From NCBI GenBank assembly GCA_012064385.1, contig QRDG01001828.1:1-64000 (forward strand): a stretch of DNA of 64,000 nucleotides, in the 5' to 3' direction. How positions within the stretch are numbered: the first letter of the stretch is position 1; each line of letters starts with the position of its first letter. Source of the stretch: Puccinellia tenuiflora (lineage: Eukaryota; Streptophyta; Magnoliopsida; Poales; Poaceae). Shown one piece after another: positions 11,369 to 24,397 of this stretch. Both the position numbers and the translations under genes were made by a program. The notes under the pieces were generated by a model. That model was given only the letters and a program-made list of their open reading frames with translations. It was not told where the DNA came from and ran no database searches.

Positions 11369-12960
11369 ATAGGTACCTGTTGCTTCAAAATCACTTTCGT
11401 TGGTCGTCGTTGCGAAAAAACGCGTGGTTTTAGGTTTTTTCCGCGGAACAAGTTTCGTGGCAAATAAATTTGCCTTCTGCAACCATTCATGCGGGAAATT
11501 GCCACGCGTTTTTTCGTGGCGGCACTCACCTAATGCAACCGTTTTATTTGTGGGTATAGATCTACTGCATCAAGTACCGAACCGTGGCGAGTAACCACTA
11601 TGTTAACGGGGCGTGTTTCGTGGCGCATGCTCTTTCGTTGGAATAGTCCAGTTTATTTGCGACGTCCAATTTTGCAGCAAAACACTATGCCAACATACCT
11701 TATATTCGTGGCAAAAACGATTGGCGACAAAAAATTCAACCGTGGTAACAAGAATTTTCTGGTTATCGCTACGGTCATAATTTTTGAAGCGACAAAGTAT
11801 TGCGACAATGAAAAATTTCCGTGGCGATAATCTATCTCAACACAAATTATTTTGGTGGCGCCAAACAGTAGTCGCAATGTCGAAACTTTTCATGGCGATG
11901 CTCTATTCCAACAAATATTATTTCGGTGGCGCAAAATAGTAGTCGCAACGTGAAAACTTTTCGTGGCGATGCTCTATTCCAACAAATATTATTTTGGTGG
12001 CGACAAGTAGTAATCGCAACGGCCAAAATATAAGTAGCCATAAACTAGTGCCACAATTTAAACTTTTCGTGGCGATGCTCTATTCCAACAAATATTATTT
12101 TGGTGGCGACAAGTAGTAATCGCAATGGCCTAAATGTTAGTAGCGAGAAACTAGTGCGACAATTAAAATTCTTTGTGGGGATTCTCTATTTCAACGATGT
12201 AAAATGTTGGTGCCGAAAGTCTATTGCAACAAAACTTTAGTTGGTGGCGCCAAAATAGTTATTACAACGTCGGAACAAAACAACAAGTCGTGGCGACTGA
12301 TAGTTGACGCAACACTACATTTACCGTGGTAATAGTCTTTTGCCACGTTTAAAAAAAATAAAGCAAAAAAAAATACGGGAAACAAAAAATCCGTGCTTTG
12401 AATTAAAATATTCACAGCCGTACGTACAAATCATAATTCTCATACAATTCATAATTCTCATAGCTAATATCGATCAAATGAAACTCAAATATATCGTAGG
12501 TATCCTAATGTACGTGATGTACAATCCAGTGCAGCTATTTATTTCCATTTCCATTTGCATTTCCACTAACATTTGTATCCTGCAATCAAGAATAAAAAAG
12601 TTAAGTTCATGTTCCTAGCTAGCACAAATCAGTTGTTTGTTTATTGTGAGTCAACGCAGCAACAAACACATGGAGTCCACATAAGAAGCAAGTGCAGCAA
12701 GGCTATAGTGTTGGTGCAGCAAGGCTATATAGTGTGGCTGATGCAAAAACAGTACCTACTAGTACCAATTTGTACAAATTTGTGACTTACCATTGCTTTC
12801 AACATTCGAGAACCCTGTAGCGTGCTGTGCGGACGATATATTCTTTTAGAAGGGCTCTGTACAACTGGTGATTGCAGTTTTTGATTAATATTTTCTTTCT
12901 GGATTGGCCTCTTAGTCATGTGCAAAAAAGAAGTGCATTGTTAGCAATGCAAGTAAACAA
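11369..12960 (+). repeat. Left subterminal region of the CACTA element (copy 1)
   Basis: Non-coding. Between about 11800 and 12260 it is built of imperfect repeats around TCGTGGCGATGCTCTATTCC and TAGTAGTCGCAA-like blocks. Subterminal repeats like these are the known binding sites for the accessory transposase protein in En/Spm-type elements. The rest, 12350-12960, is AT-rich, and I see no gene in it. Confidence 0.7.
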
Positions 12961-13151
12961 CTAAATCTTACGAGTTTGCAAGCATATTACTACCATCATC
13001 TGCAATGCATGCACCTTTTTTTGTTCCATTTGTTTGGAGAACTCTTGAAATTGTGTCTGAAACCATGTCATCAAGTCCTTCTCAAATTCCTGTCTTGAGG
13101 TTCGCTCCATTTCCATCATTGTTTCTCTTTGAGCACGCTCTTCCTTTAACA
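12961..13151 (-). pseudogene. Truncated duplicate of the last Transposase_24 exon
   Basis: The reverse complement encodes the same C-terminal coiled-coil stretch as 19181-19371 (for example MEMERTSRQEFEKDLMTWFQ) and stops at the N at 13152. It is part of the tandem duplication and has no upstream exons here. Confidence 0.85.
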
Positions 13152-13152
13152 N

Positions 13153-16100
13153 CTGGGCCGACATTTACCTTACTCGGCCTCTCATCCCGGCGTCTGCCAT
13201 GGCCCATTCGGCGTTTCCTCTGGGAGGCCGGATCATCTCCACCAGGCCAGGCCGGCATCCTCCACCCGGATCGAAGCTAGGCCACTGAGGCCAAATCGCA
13301 GGGCGACTTCCATCGCGAAGCACCAGAAGACCATCCTTCGGTCGTTTCCTGGCGGATCGTAGCTATGAAGAGGAGACCGGCCTCCACACTCCCAGGTCGG
13401 GTCATCTGCTTTATTCCGAGACATCGTCCAGCATCCGGCACTCTACGTCGACGCTCGCACCAGCTACCAGATGCCGGCTACCCCCAGAAGAAGATAAAAA
13501 TGAGTTGACCAAGCAGGAACAAGACAAGGAAAGGACAGCCAGCATGGCCACACTGGCAAGGACGTGACAAGAGTACAAATGATGACATAGGCAACAGTGC
13601 TGATTAGACTCCAGTAGGCATGTCACCTACAGTGCTGTGCCCGTGCAGCGCATAGTACCCCGTGGGCCAACTCTGTCCCCTAGGCTCCCCTTTATAAGGA
13701 GCAACAGGGGTAGCTCACACGGGACACCGGACCCAGGTCTCTTTTCCTCTGCTCCCTTACGAGCCTTCTTCCTCCTCTAGTAGAACAGCTCTAGGAGCAA
13801 ACTTGTAGCTACGGAATACATCTTCATATACAGATCAGACAAGCAGGAGTAGGGGTTTTACCTCCTTTCACGAGGGCCCCGAACCTGGGTAAACCGCGTG
13901 TGTTCTTCACCTTGTGTGCGTATTTCTATGCATAATCCCTCCCCGAATCCTCTAGCGTCCATCGGCCCACAAACTTAAGCCTACCCCTAGGCATCTGTCT
14001 GTTCACCACGACGACAGTTGGCGCCCACTGTGGGGCTGGTAGTGGTGCTTGCTGGGCTAATTTCGGACGAGACCTTCTTCATCGACTCCGGCGAGCACCT
14101 CGCATGGCGTCGTGGGGTTTCCGCTCACCGGGCCGCTTCGTCAAGTTCTTCGTCACCGGTGCCAACGTCGTCAATGAATCACAGGGGCGACACGGTCGGA
14201 TAGCCGTGCCTCTGGCTTGCCCGGCGGCTCTATGTCAACACTGCTGCCGCGCTCGTAGGTCACCCAGGCATCATCAATTCGGACGGGACCTTCTACATCA
14301 ACGCGGGGACTCGACATCGCTATTGTCCCCCGCGCTCTAGCTTGCCGCTGTGAGCAGAGGCTAGCGCTGCCTCCACCAACGGACATCATTGGCAGATCCC
14401 GGATGAGAAAAGCGACTCGGGGACTCAACTCCGGCATAGTCCCCGTGTGTTAACTCATTTTCGAGTTGACTACAGTTCGAATCCGAGTTAAGGCTTGGAA
14501 ATCCGAGTCAGAGTTGGAAAATCCGAGTTAAGGCTTGGAAATCCGAGTCAGAGTTGGAAAATCCGAGTTAAGTCTTGGAAATCCGAGTCAGAGTTGGAAA
14601 ATCCGAGTTAAGGCTTGGAAATCCGAGTTAAGTCTTGGAAATCCGAGTTAAGTCTTGGAAATCCGAGTCAGAGTTGGAAAATCCGAGTTAAGTCTTGGAA
14701 ATCCGAGTCAGAGTTGGAAAATCCGAGTTAAGGCTTGGAATCCGATTCAGAGTTGGAAAATCCGAGTTAAGTCTTGGAAATCCGAGTTAAGGCTTGGAAA
14801 TCCGAGTCAAGGTTGGAAAATCCGAGTTAATCTTGTGGAATTCGACATATGATGGTCAAATCCGACATACATGTGGTCCGGCCTGAGATGTTGGTGGCCC
14901 AGACCGACATATTGATATTCATAACGGCATCAACGTCTTCCTCGACTTCTCCAACAACATTGCCTCGTGAGTATCATTTATATGTCTGCATCACTCTTTT
15001 GAATAGTCTCAAACAATGCTCGGGGACTCTCCCCTCTTTTCTGTTTTGCTTAGCTGTTTTTTTCCGGGAACGAAATGTCGTAACCCGGGGACTGGCCGTA
15101 CAGTCTGTTTTACAGTTTCTCCTAGATAAGAAAAGCAACTCGGGGACTCGTTTGAAAACCGAGTCTGCATTGTAATATATATACTTTTGCTGCTAGACTT
15201 AAATATATCTATGGAATAGAGTTACTGCTCCCGTTAAATATTTATTATATAGGTGCTTAAACTAACATTGAAAGGTGATATCGGTTTTACCGAGAGAATA
15301 TTCATCACCAAGATTGCGGTTTTATCGGTTGTCTCTGATTACCCAAAATATCATAGCATTATCGGTATTCTCCAGATCGCCGTTTATTTCGGTTTGCGGT
15401 TATATCTCAACATCACCTCATATCTCAAATCGCCGTCTGTATCGGTTCGCCTAAATATCTGGGCATCCTGCAATATCTTGAATCGCCATTTATTTCGGCT
15501 TGCCAAAATATCACGGCATTTATCTCACATCATCAGGCATCTCACAAATTGTTATCTTTATCGGCTTTACCGACTGTCATGATTCTTCAATTATCCGAGC
15601 TTACAGAGTACCATGGCATAATTATCTCAGTGCGCAGAATCGTAAAATATCTAATCTCAGTGAGTGTTGCGCGTTGAGAAATATCTCAACTCGTCATCTG
15701 ACAAGTGCCCATGAAGGCGAAATGACAAATTCAGTCAAGGACGAATGTATCTCGGTCCAGCTCGTGCTGCCGATATACAATTTCGGTAATGCCCAAGAAG
15801 GCTAGAAACCGGTATATAATGATGCCCAAGCAGGCTATATGTCGGTTCGGCTCATGCTGCCGACATATCTATGCGGTAAAAGCCCAAAGTGGTAGAAACC
15901 GACATATAAGAAATATGCCCAAGAGGCCAATATATCAAACCAGCTTATGCTGGAGACATCGGATGTCGGTAATCCGACATCGGAAATACGCCCATGCAGG
16001 CACTGCGACAATCCAGCAAAAGGATGTTGACATCCGACATATGAAACATGCTCGTGCAAGCAGTGTGCCAAATTGCCCAATGTCGGCAGAAACATCTATG

Positions 16101-19100
16101 TGTGGCCATGCCCATGCATGCGATGCATTTCCAGAGCAAACTGTCCATCTCGTTGTTGATTCGGGTGAGCTCGGTCAACCGGATGACGTGTTTGGTCTAG
16201 AGGGCATGGCTAGATGACGGACTTATGATGGTAGACATACGACTTTGGCAAATGCCCAGCTTGGCTAAAAATTAACATGCGATGACACCCATGCAGGCTA
16301 CAACGTGATACAACGCGTACTACCGACATGGGATTTTAGCATTTCCCATGATGGCTATATATTCGATTCAGCCCGTGCTGGCTGTCTTTTGAGTACCAAC
16401 TCTGCGATACCAATTTTTGGTAAGACTATGCACGACTCTCCGAGACCCACATAGCCTCGGGGACTAATGTCGGGGATGTAACCCCGGGTACCCAGAGTTG
16501 GAGATTTATTAGTCCGGCAGGAGGAAAGAAATAGCAGGAAGTAAGCAAATAATAAAGAAAAGGGGAAGAAAGGCTGACCTGGGCCGACTCTCCCCTCACC
16601 CGGCAGGCCACCAAGCAAACCCGGCTGGGCCGAGCTCCGGTGACCTGGCTGGGCCGAGATCCGGTGACCCGGTTGAGCCGACCTCCCCTGACCCGGCTGG
16701 GCCTAACTCCAGTTTCCTGCTGGGCCGACATTTGCCTTACTCGGCCTCTCATCCCGACGTCCGCCACGGCCCATTCGGCATTTCCTCTGGGAGGCCGGAT
16801 CATCTCCACCAGGCCAGGCCGGCATCCTCCGCCCGGATCGAAGCCAGGCCACGAGGCCAAATCGCAGGGCGACTTCCATCGCGAAGCACCAGAAGACCAT
16901 CCTTCGGTCATTTCCTGGCCGGATCGTAGCTATGAAGAGGAGACCGGCCTCCACACTGCCAGGCCGGGTCATCTGCTTTATTCCGAGACATCGTCCAGCA
17001 TCCGGCACTCTACGTCGACGCCCGCACCAGCTACCAGATGCCGGCTACCCCCAGGAGAAGATAAAGATGAGTTGACCAAGCAGGAACAAGACAAGGAAAG
17101 GACAGCCAGCATGGCCACACTGGCAAGGACGTGACAAGAGTACAAATGATGACATAGGCAACAGTGCTGATTAGACTCCAGTAGGCATGTCACCTACAGT
17201 GATGCGCCCGTGCAGCGCATAGTGCCCCGTGGGCCAACTCTTGTCCCCTGGGCTCCCTTTTATAAGGAGCACCAGGGGTAGCTCACACGGGACACCGGAC
17301 CTAGGTCTCTTTTCCTCTGCTCCCTTACGAGTCTTCTTCCTCCTCTAGTAGAACAGCTCTAGGAGCAAACTTGTAGCTACGGAATACATCTTCATATACA
17401 GATCAGACAAGCAGGAGTATGGGTTTTACCTCCTCATGAGGGCCCCGAACCTGGGTAAACCGTGTGTGTTCTTCACCTTGTGTGCGTATTTCTATGCATA
17501 ATCCCTCCCCGAATCCTCTAGCGTCCATCGGCCCCCAAACTTAAGCCTACCCCTAGGCATCTGTCTGTTCACCACGACGACATCGCAATAGGTACCTGTT
17601 GCTTCAAAATCACTTTCGTTGGTCGTCGTTGCGAAAAAACGCGTGGTTTTAGGTTTTTTCCGCGGAACAAGTTTCGTGGCAAATAAATTTGCCTTCTGCA
17701 ACCATTCATGCGGGAAATTGCCACGCGTTTTTTCGTGGCGGCACTCACCTAATGCAACCGTTTTTATTTGTGGGTATAGATCTACTGCATCAAGTACCGA
17801 ACCGTGGCGAGTAACCACTATGTTAACGGGGCGTGTTTCGTGGCGCATGCTCTTTCGTTGGAATAGTCCAGTTTATTTGCGACGTCCAATTTTGCAGCAA
17901 AACACTATGCCAACATACCTTATATTCGTGGCAAAAACGATTGGCGACAAAAAATTCAACCGTGGTAACAAGAATTTTCTGGTTATCGCTACGGTCATAA
18001 TTTTTGAAGCGACAAAGTATTGCGACAATGAAAAATTTCCGTGGCGATAATCTATCTCAACACAAATTATTTTGGTGGCGCCAAACAGTAGTCGCAATGT
18101 CGAAACTTTTCATGGCGATGCTCTATTCCAACAAATATTATTTCGGTGGCGCAAAATAGTAGTCGCAACGTGAAAATTTTTCGTGGCGATGCTCTATTCC
18201 AACAAATATTATTTTGGTGGCGACAAGTAGTAATCGCAACGGCCAAAATATAAGTAGCCATAAACTAGTGCCACAATTTAAACTTTTCGTGGCGATGCTC
18301 TATTCCAACAAATATTATTTTGGTGGCGACAAGTAGTAATCGCAATGACCTAAATGTTAGTAGCGAGAAACTAGTGCGACAATTAAAATTCTTTGTGGGG
18401 ATTCTCTATTTCAACGATGTAAAATGTTGGTGCCGAAAGTCTATTGCAACAAAACTTTAGTTGGTGGCGCCAAAATAGTTATTACAACGTCGGAACAAAA
18501 CAACAAGTCGTGGCGACTGATAGTTGACGCAACACTACATTTACCGTGGTAATAGTCTTTTGCCACGTTTAAAAAAAATAAAGCAAAAAAAAATACGGGA
18601 AACAAAAAATCCGTGCTTTGAATTAAAATATTCACAGCCGTACGTACAAATCATAATTCTCATACAATTCATAATTCTCATAGCTAATATCGATCAAATG
18701 AAACTCAAATATATCGTAGGTATCCTAATGTACGTGATGTACAATCCAGTGCAGCTATTTATTTCCATTTCCATTTGCATTTCCACTAACATTTGTATCC
18801 TGCAATCAAGAATAAAAAAAGTTAAGTTCATGTTCCTAGCTAGCACAAATCAGTTGTTTGTTTAGTTGTGAGTCAACGCAGCAACAACACATGGAGTCAC
18901 ATAAGAAGCAAGTGCAGCAAGGCTATAGTGTTGGTGCAGCAAGGCTATATAGTGTGGGTGATGCAAAAACAGTACCTACTAGTACCAATTTGTACAAATT
19001 TGTGACTTACCATTGCTTTCAACATTCGAGAACCCTGTAGCGTGCTGTGCGGACGATATATTCTTTTAGAAGGGCTCTGTACAACTGGTGATTGCAGTTT

Positions 19101-19371
19101 TTGATTAATATTTTCTTTCTGGATTGGCCTCTTAGTCACGTGCAAAAAAGAAGTGCATTGTTAGCAATGCAAGTAAACAACTAAATCTTACGAGTTTGCA
19201 AGCATATTACTACCATCATCTGCAATGCATGCACCTTTTTTTGTTCCATTTGTTTGGAGAACTCTTGAAACTGTGTCTGAAACCATGTCATCAAGTCCTT
19301 CTCAAATTCCTGTCTTGAGGTTCGCTCCATTTCCATCATTGTTTCTCTTTGAGCACGCTCTTCCTTTAACA
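13153..19371 (+). repeat. Tandem duplication, copy 2 (6.22 kb), beginning mid-LTR after an N
   Basis: It begins abruptly inside the LTR. It holds a partial LTR (13153-14016), the internal domain (14017-16467, minisatellite about 14485-14830), the 3' LTR (16468-17582) followed by TCGCA at 17583-17587, and CACTA DNA to 19371, after which only this copy continues into intact Transposase_24 sequence. The joint at 13151-13153 has no repeat homology, which favours an assembly join over unequal crossing-over. Confidence 0.92.
17588..19180 (+). repeat. Left subterminal region of the CACTA element (copy 2)
   Basis: Near-identical to 11369-12960, with the same subterminal repeat blocks. This copy runs directly into the full Transposase_24 gene. 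Confidence 0.7.
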
Positions 19372-20721
19372 TCTCCTCAAGGTTTTCCCTCTCAGCACGC
19401 TCTGAATTAATCCTCTCATCTGTGCTTTCACGTTCAGCTTGTAACTTCTTTTCTAATTCAGTGACCTGCTGGCTGAGGACAGAGTTAACTTTTTGGGCCT
19501 GTGCAGTAGCACGAGCTTGCTCTTCAATCTGGAACTTAATCCTTTGAGAACTAGTTGGTAGTTTGGCCATGTATCCAAACCCACGAGGTTGCGATGACTT
19601 GCAATTCACCATTTCTTTATATGCAGTCTGGAAAATATTGATTCTTTGTTCACTTGTAACTGGCCCTTCAGTTTCCTTTTCTACGTTTTCAATGTCTTGA
19701 CATGCTTTTTCCTAATTACGAGAAAAAAATCCATTAAATGAAGAACCATCCACGATGAACAACTGTGAATAAGTTTGGAGTAGGTTCTAAGTCAGTATAC
19801 TCACGTGAACTTTCTTGGACTCTTCGGTACTCCATGTTCCATTCTTGGTGTGGGTAATTTCCCAGAGAGCAATACAGTTTGGCTCTTGTCCAGTTTCCGA
19901 ATTTCTCTGCAAGTAGTGCAACAATGAGATGCTAGAAACATTAAAGCAGAGTGAGTACCGAAGCAAATGTATTGAGTAGGCTCATACATTCTCAAGACTC
20001 AGTTGAGAGTACGATTTTGATCCAGCTATGTGTCTTGTCTTCTGTTTCTTACGGTTTTCCGAGTTCTTTTGGCTAATTTGCTACATATTCAGTGATAAGA
20101 AATAAAACGAGTCAGACAAGCCATTTCATTATAGTTCAAAATTCACAAACTGTGAGCATAGAGATAACCTGAAATTTCTGATCAGTGCCAAAGTACTCAG
20201 TCAACCATTCCCACTCTTCCGGTTGTAAATCTTCTGGTACATTTGCCAGTCTAGCATCATCTGTTTTGTATGCCTTGTAAGTGGCATTTAGAGATGCTCG
20301 CCAGCCTCTGTATCGCTCTTTCGCAATATTTAGAATTTTTTCGGCTATTTCTGGTGTATCTTCCAAATCATATCTGTCCTGTAATGTGTACAACAAATGG
20401 AAAGACTTTGGTAGTGCATTATGGACGAAAAAATTAGACAATAGGTGTGACAAAGGTTGTACACACCAACATATATGCAACTATGAGTTGATGGGTGTCA
20501 GGGTGAATGTCCGACCACCTCCTTACTCCAATAATTGGTAACTTTCTTTTCATTATGATGACCACGTCATCCTTGAATGAATGATAGTTCATTCCTACTG
20601 CACCACCCAAATTATCAGAGAATGCAACATTTAGCTTTACAGATCCATTGGCAAAACGCTTCTTAGCTGCTTTAAGACCTTTTACTACACCTCGCCCTAT
20701 CTTCTTGGGTCCGTCAGCACC

Positions 20722-22498
20722 TGATGACGGGATTGATGAGAGTGTTCTTCTCCCTCAACAACGCCAACAAGTACTCTTGATACCCTGAAAGGAAAATAAT
20801 ATATTAGGGATAGGTTGAGCCTCCAAGTGCAGAGTATGTAGAAGTGGTAGTTTTTCCCCAAGAAGGTGACTCGAGGGTTTAATATCGAACTCTCGGGGAA
20901 TCAGTAGTGTGGGTTTTATATTCTTGTCCTTCTCTAGATTTCCTGCAAACAAAATAGATTGCTTTGTACCCTCAACCTCACCAAGTGATTGTCAAGCACA
21001 AGGTGTGAGAATGATATTAAAATGATAATGAATGCAAAACAGTAAATAAATATGCAATGGTGGTGAATAAGTATGCAAGGATGATAGTATTGATGATGGA
21101 TGGTATTTTTGGGGTTTTTATATGTGAATGAAAGAAGTAAAAGTGTTTTTGTATTTTCTGATTTTAAAATGGCTGAATGTAAAAGATGCTTAAAAGTGGT
21201 TGGAAAGTTGTTTCTTATGATTAAAAATGGACCGGGGTTCATGGTTTCACACATGCACTCTCTCTTTAATATAGTGTGGCAAATGAGTAGACATAGATTT
21301 AACATATGAGATTGCAAACAAGGTTAATGACATGTTACTAATTATATGGGCATCACGTCCTAGCATAGAGACCTTTTGATTATTAGTCTCACTTATACTC
21401 CACCAAGATGCGAACGAAATCATAACACCTCAGTAATTAAGATGACTCAGAGTATAGCCTTAAGATTAATGACATGGAGTGAAAATAAACACATGATGGA
21501 TCTAGTCTTAGGTAGAGGCATGTCACTCCTCCTACCCTACAACATGGTATTTTGGTTTATCCCTAGTGAGGTAACAAAGTAAGGTAAACACCCAATGGAT
21601 CATGATATTAAGTTGTCAGCTTATCACTTCACCACCCCCGTTACTCCAACTAATGCACACGTTCCCCCACACACGCTCTCATAAACATGCTTGATCATAA
21701 CAAGGATACAAGAACGGGGTACATAATATGCATCTACTTTCATAACTGAAATATAACATTGCAATCTCAACATATATTAACTCATAGAAAGATCCACCAC
21801 AATGGTAATACAACGGTGACCGTAATCATGTTCAGCAGCTCATACGGTGCTAATTAGTGAAGCTCAAGAGAGAGAGAGATACATATGCTACTGCCACAAA
21901 CCCATAGTACAGAGGTGGACTACTCCCTCTTCATCATGGAGACGGTGGAGATGTCGATGGAGAAGAAGGAGACCTCTCCGGCAGGGCTCCACCGGAGTTT
22001 TCCCCCTCCAATCTGCAGCCTCCTGATCTCTGTTTCTTGTTTCTCTCGTGTGGCGGCTCTCCCTTCGGAGAACGTCGGGGGGCTCTTTATATAGGCGTTT
22101 TTAGGTCACGAGGAAGCTTCTGGGCGAAGGATCGACGCAAATGGGGCCACGAGGGCCAATTGGGATAGGCCCATGCGGCTACAGTACCTGGCCGCATGGG
22201 ACCCCCCTTTTGGTTTCCGGCCTCCGTTCGTTAACTTCTTTCGCTCCTAAATCTTCTCCTTCCAAAATAATGACCCCCGTAAATTTATAGCTCATTATGA
22301 CGTCGTTAAGGTCCTGAAACAAATAAGGAAAGAAATAGGGGTTTTCTGCCTGCGCAGGATTAATTCCATAAAAAGGGGATATCATCATAAATTACCAAAA
22401 ATCATTAAATAACAGTAATATACCCCTTATATGATGCAAATATGATCGGAATATGACTATTATAGTGCAAAGTTCATGTATGCATTTTAGATGCATCA
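20722..22498 (-). mobile_element. Solo LTR (1777 bp), TSD GCACC
   Basis: It begins TGATGACGGG and ends TGCATCA, flanked by GCACC at 20717-20721 and 22499-22503. A TATATAAAG box on the minus strand (22084-22092) and a GC-rich leader around it indicate a minus-strand LTR promoter. No internal domain or second LTR is present, so it is a solo LTR left by recombination. Its family is not certain. Removing it restores an intron acceptor (minus strand ...TGTAG) and the exon reading frame of the transposase gene. Confidence 0.82.
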
Positions 22499-24171
22499 GC
22501 ACCTACAGCCCAAAAAATACAGAAAGACTTCATATACTGTGTAGTATATATTGTAAGAAATGAGGACAAAAATGTGAACAAAATAGCCATACCTTCCTGT
22601 AGTTTTGGACGGTAGCGGCGAGCATGGGATGGCCATTCAGTAAGGGGACACATGTCAGTTTCAGACAGTGGAGTGTTAGATTGTTCTTCAGTTCCTGTAT
22701 CAGCAATATAGTACCATTTATACTGATTAAGCAATCCAGGTTTTTCTGCATTATAGCAAATGTTACAGAAAGCTTAATTGTCAAAAAGAAATTACCAGAA
22801 CTGTGTTTTCCATGTTTGTTTTTGTAATCTTCTAAACTTTCGGTCCTTGTCATTGTAACAGATCCTTTCTTTACTGAACATGCATACAATAAAGGGACAT
22901 AGCATTACCAAATGTGCACATTTCAGAAAACTTATGAACAATTCATCTTGTGTATACCATTCGTCAAGGAGAAATCTGCATCTTCTGTTTCGTTGAAATC
23001 TTGGTCCTTAGCTGTTGCATCCCTAACTGCATGTTTGTCCAAATTGTTGATTAGTTAAAGCATGCAAAAAAATGTGACAGGGAAAATATGTATTAAAGTC
23101 TGTGTTGAAGGTGTTGTGCGTTGGAGATTTCAGATGAAAGGATCATAACCTAAGACATTGTAGGCTCGCTTGTTTCTGGTGGATCCAGTTTCATCATCTC
23201 GCTGAGACCCTGGTGTTTCAATATCGACGTTGGGCTTCTCCCTAAACACATATAGGTGGAGACTCTTCTCATTATTGGGCAGGGACATCATTTTCCACAC
23301 TTCAGACTCATGTTCGATGGGAACAAGTACTCCTCTACCATGGCCATTGTTGACCCTGTAGTACAAGTAATCACGGGCCGGACTGAAGCCAACACGTTCA
23401 ATCATAGTGATCAATTCCAAATAACAGATTTCGGTCCTGTCTAGTTCTGCTTCCATTACTTTTGGTTTTTTTTCCTCATCTTCAAAGTGCAGGTTCACTG
23501 TCCAAATGTCCTCGCGCGTCTACAGTTAGATGGAAGTAAAAAACGATCACCAAAATAATCAGTCAATTCAAAGTTGTAAATTCAGAAAACAAATGCCAAT
23601 CTTTAGCATGAACACAAATTTGACACATGGGAGGACATATTTTAGTTATAACCTCGAAATATTTTGATCAAATATTTAAAAAAATCATTGGGGTACCCAA
23701 GTAGTGGTTTCATCAGAGAATAGTGGACAGCTGTGAAAGATTCGACCCCGACAATGAGGCATGATCCAAACCCAGATCAAGCTGCCATATATGATATATG
23801 TTCTTAAACCTGTATTTCAGTAATATTGAGTACCGATGTGGTTGGTACTCAAATGAATCATGACATTGGAACCAACATTACAATCAAAGGACTGAAAAGA
23901 AGCTTGTATGTTTTATTCGGGAATAAATTAATTTCATCCATCATAAAACATGCTAGTGAGTACCATGCAGTTTTAATTGGCCACTAGGTTCTAAAAAGGG
24001 AAATGTAATTTTTTTCCTGCATGTGGACGGTTAGTTAGAATGCAGGAACACGTGAGCAGTTCATTTGAGTACCACATGTGCACGTATTTTTTAGTAACAA
24101 AATCACATAAAGATGATACAAGGAGTCCTTGTTTGTGCGCGTGAGATGGGAAAAAATAGAGGGGAAGAGAA

Positions 24172-24303
24172 GCCGAGGAGGAGTACCCTAATATTTTATT
24201 TCCATCTATAGGGTTGCGACGGTTCATTAATTCCGTGGAAGCCGAGGAGGAGTTCCCGTATTTTTTTATTTCCATGTACAAGGTGCGACGGTTCATTTAT
24301 ATC
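24172..24303 (+). repeat. Direct repeat of about 65-69 bp upstream of the exonuclease-like gene
   Basis: Two imperfect copies (24172-24240 and 24241-24303) both begin GCCGAGGAGGAGT and contain GCGACGGTTCATT. They end about 95 bases before the start codon, in the presumed promoter or 5' UTR. Confidence 0.7.
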
Positions 24304-24397
24304 CTCAACTGCCTCCACTTCCCCTGTTATCCCCTGCTTCTCCTTGCTTCGGCCCCCCTTCCCTATTCATCTTCTCCCTCTAAAAGTCCACGCCGCC

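Larger units (their letters stand above)
6990..13151 (+). repeat. Tandem duplication, copy 1 (6.16 kb)
   Basis: The sequence from mid-LTR (CTGGGCTGACATTTGCC at 6990) through the internal domain, 3' LTR, CACTA subterminal region and part of the Transposase_24 exon recurs in the same order from 13153. Differences are scattered substitutions, minisatellite unit variants and the 55-bp LTR deletion at about 10549. The single N of the window, at 13152, separates the copies. Confidence 0.92.

Noticed and set aside
12304..12618. 104-113-codon ORFs after the left subterminal repeats (also 18524-18865)
   Set aside because: AT-rich, low-complexity peptides that change length between the two duplicate copies; no domain and no start context.
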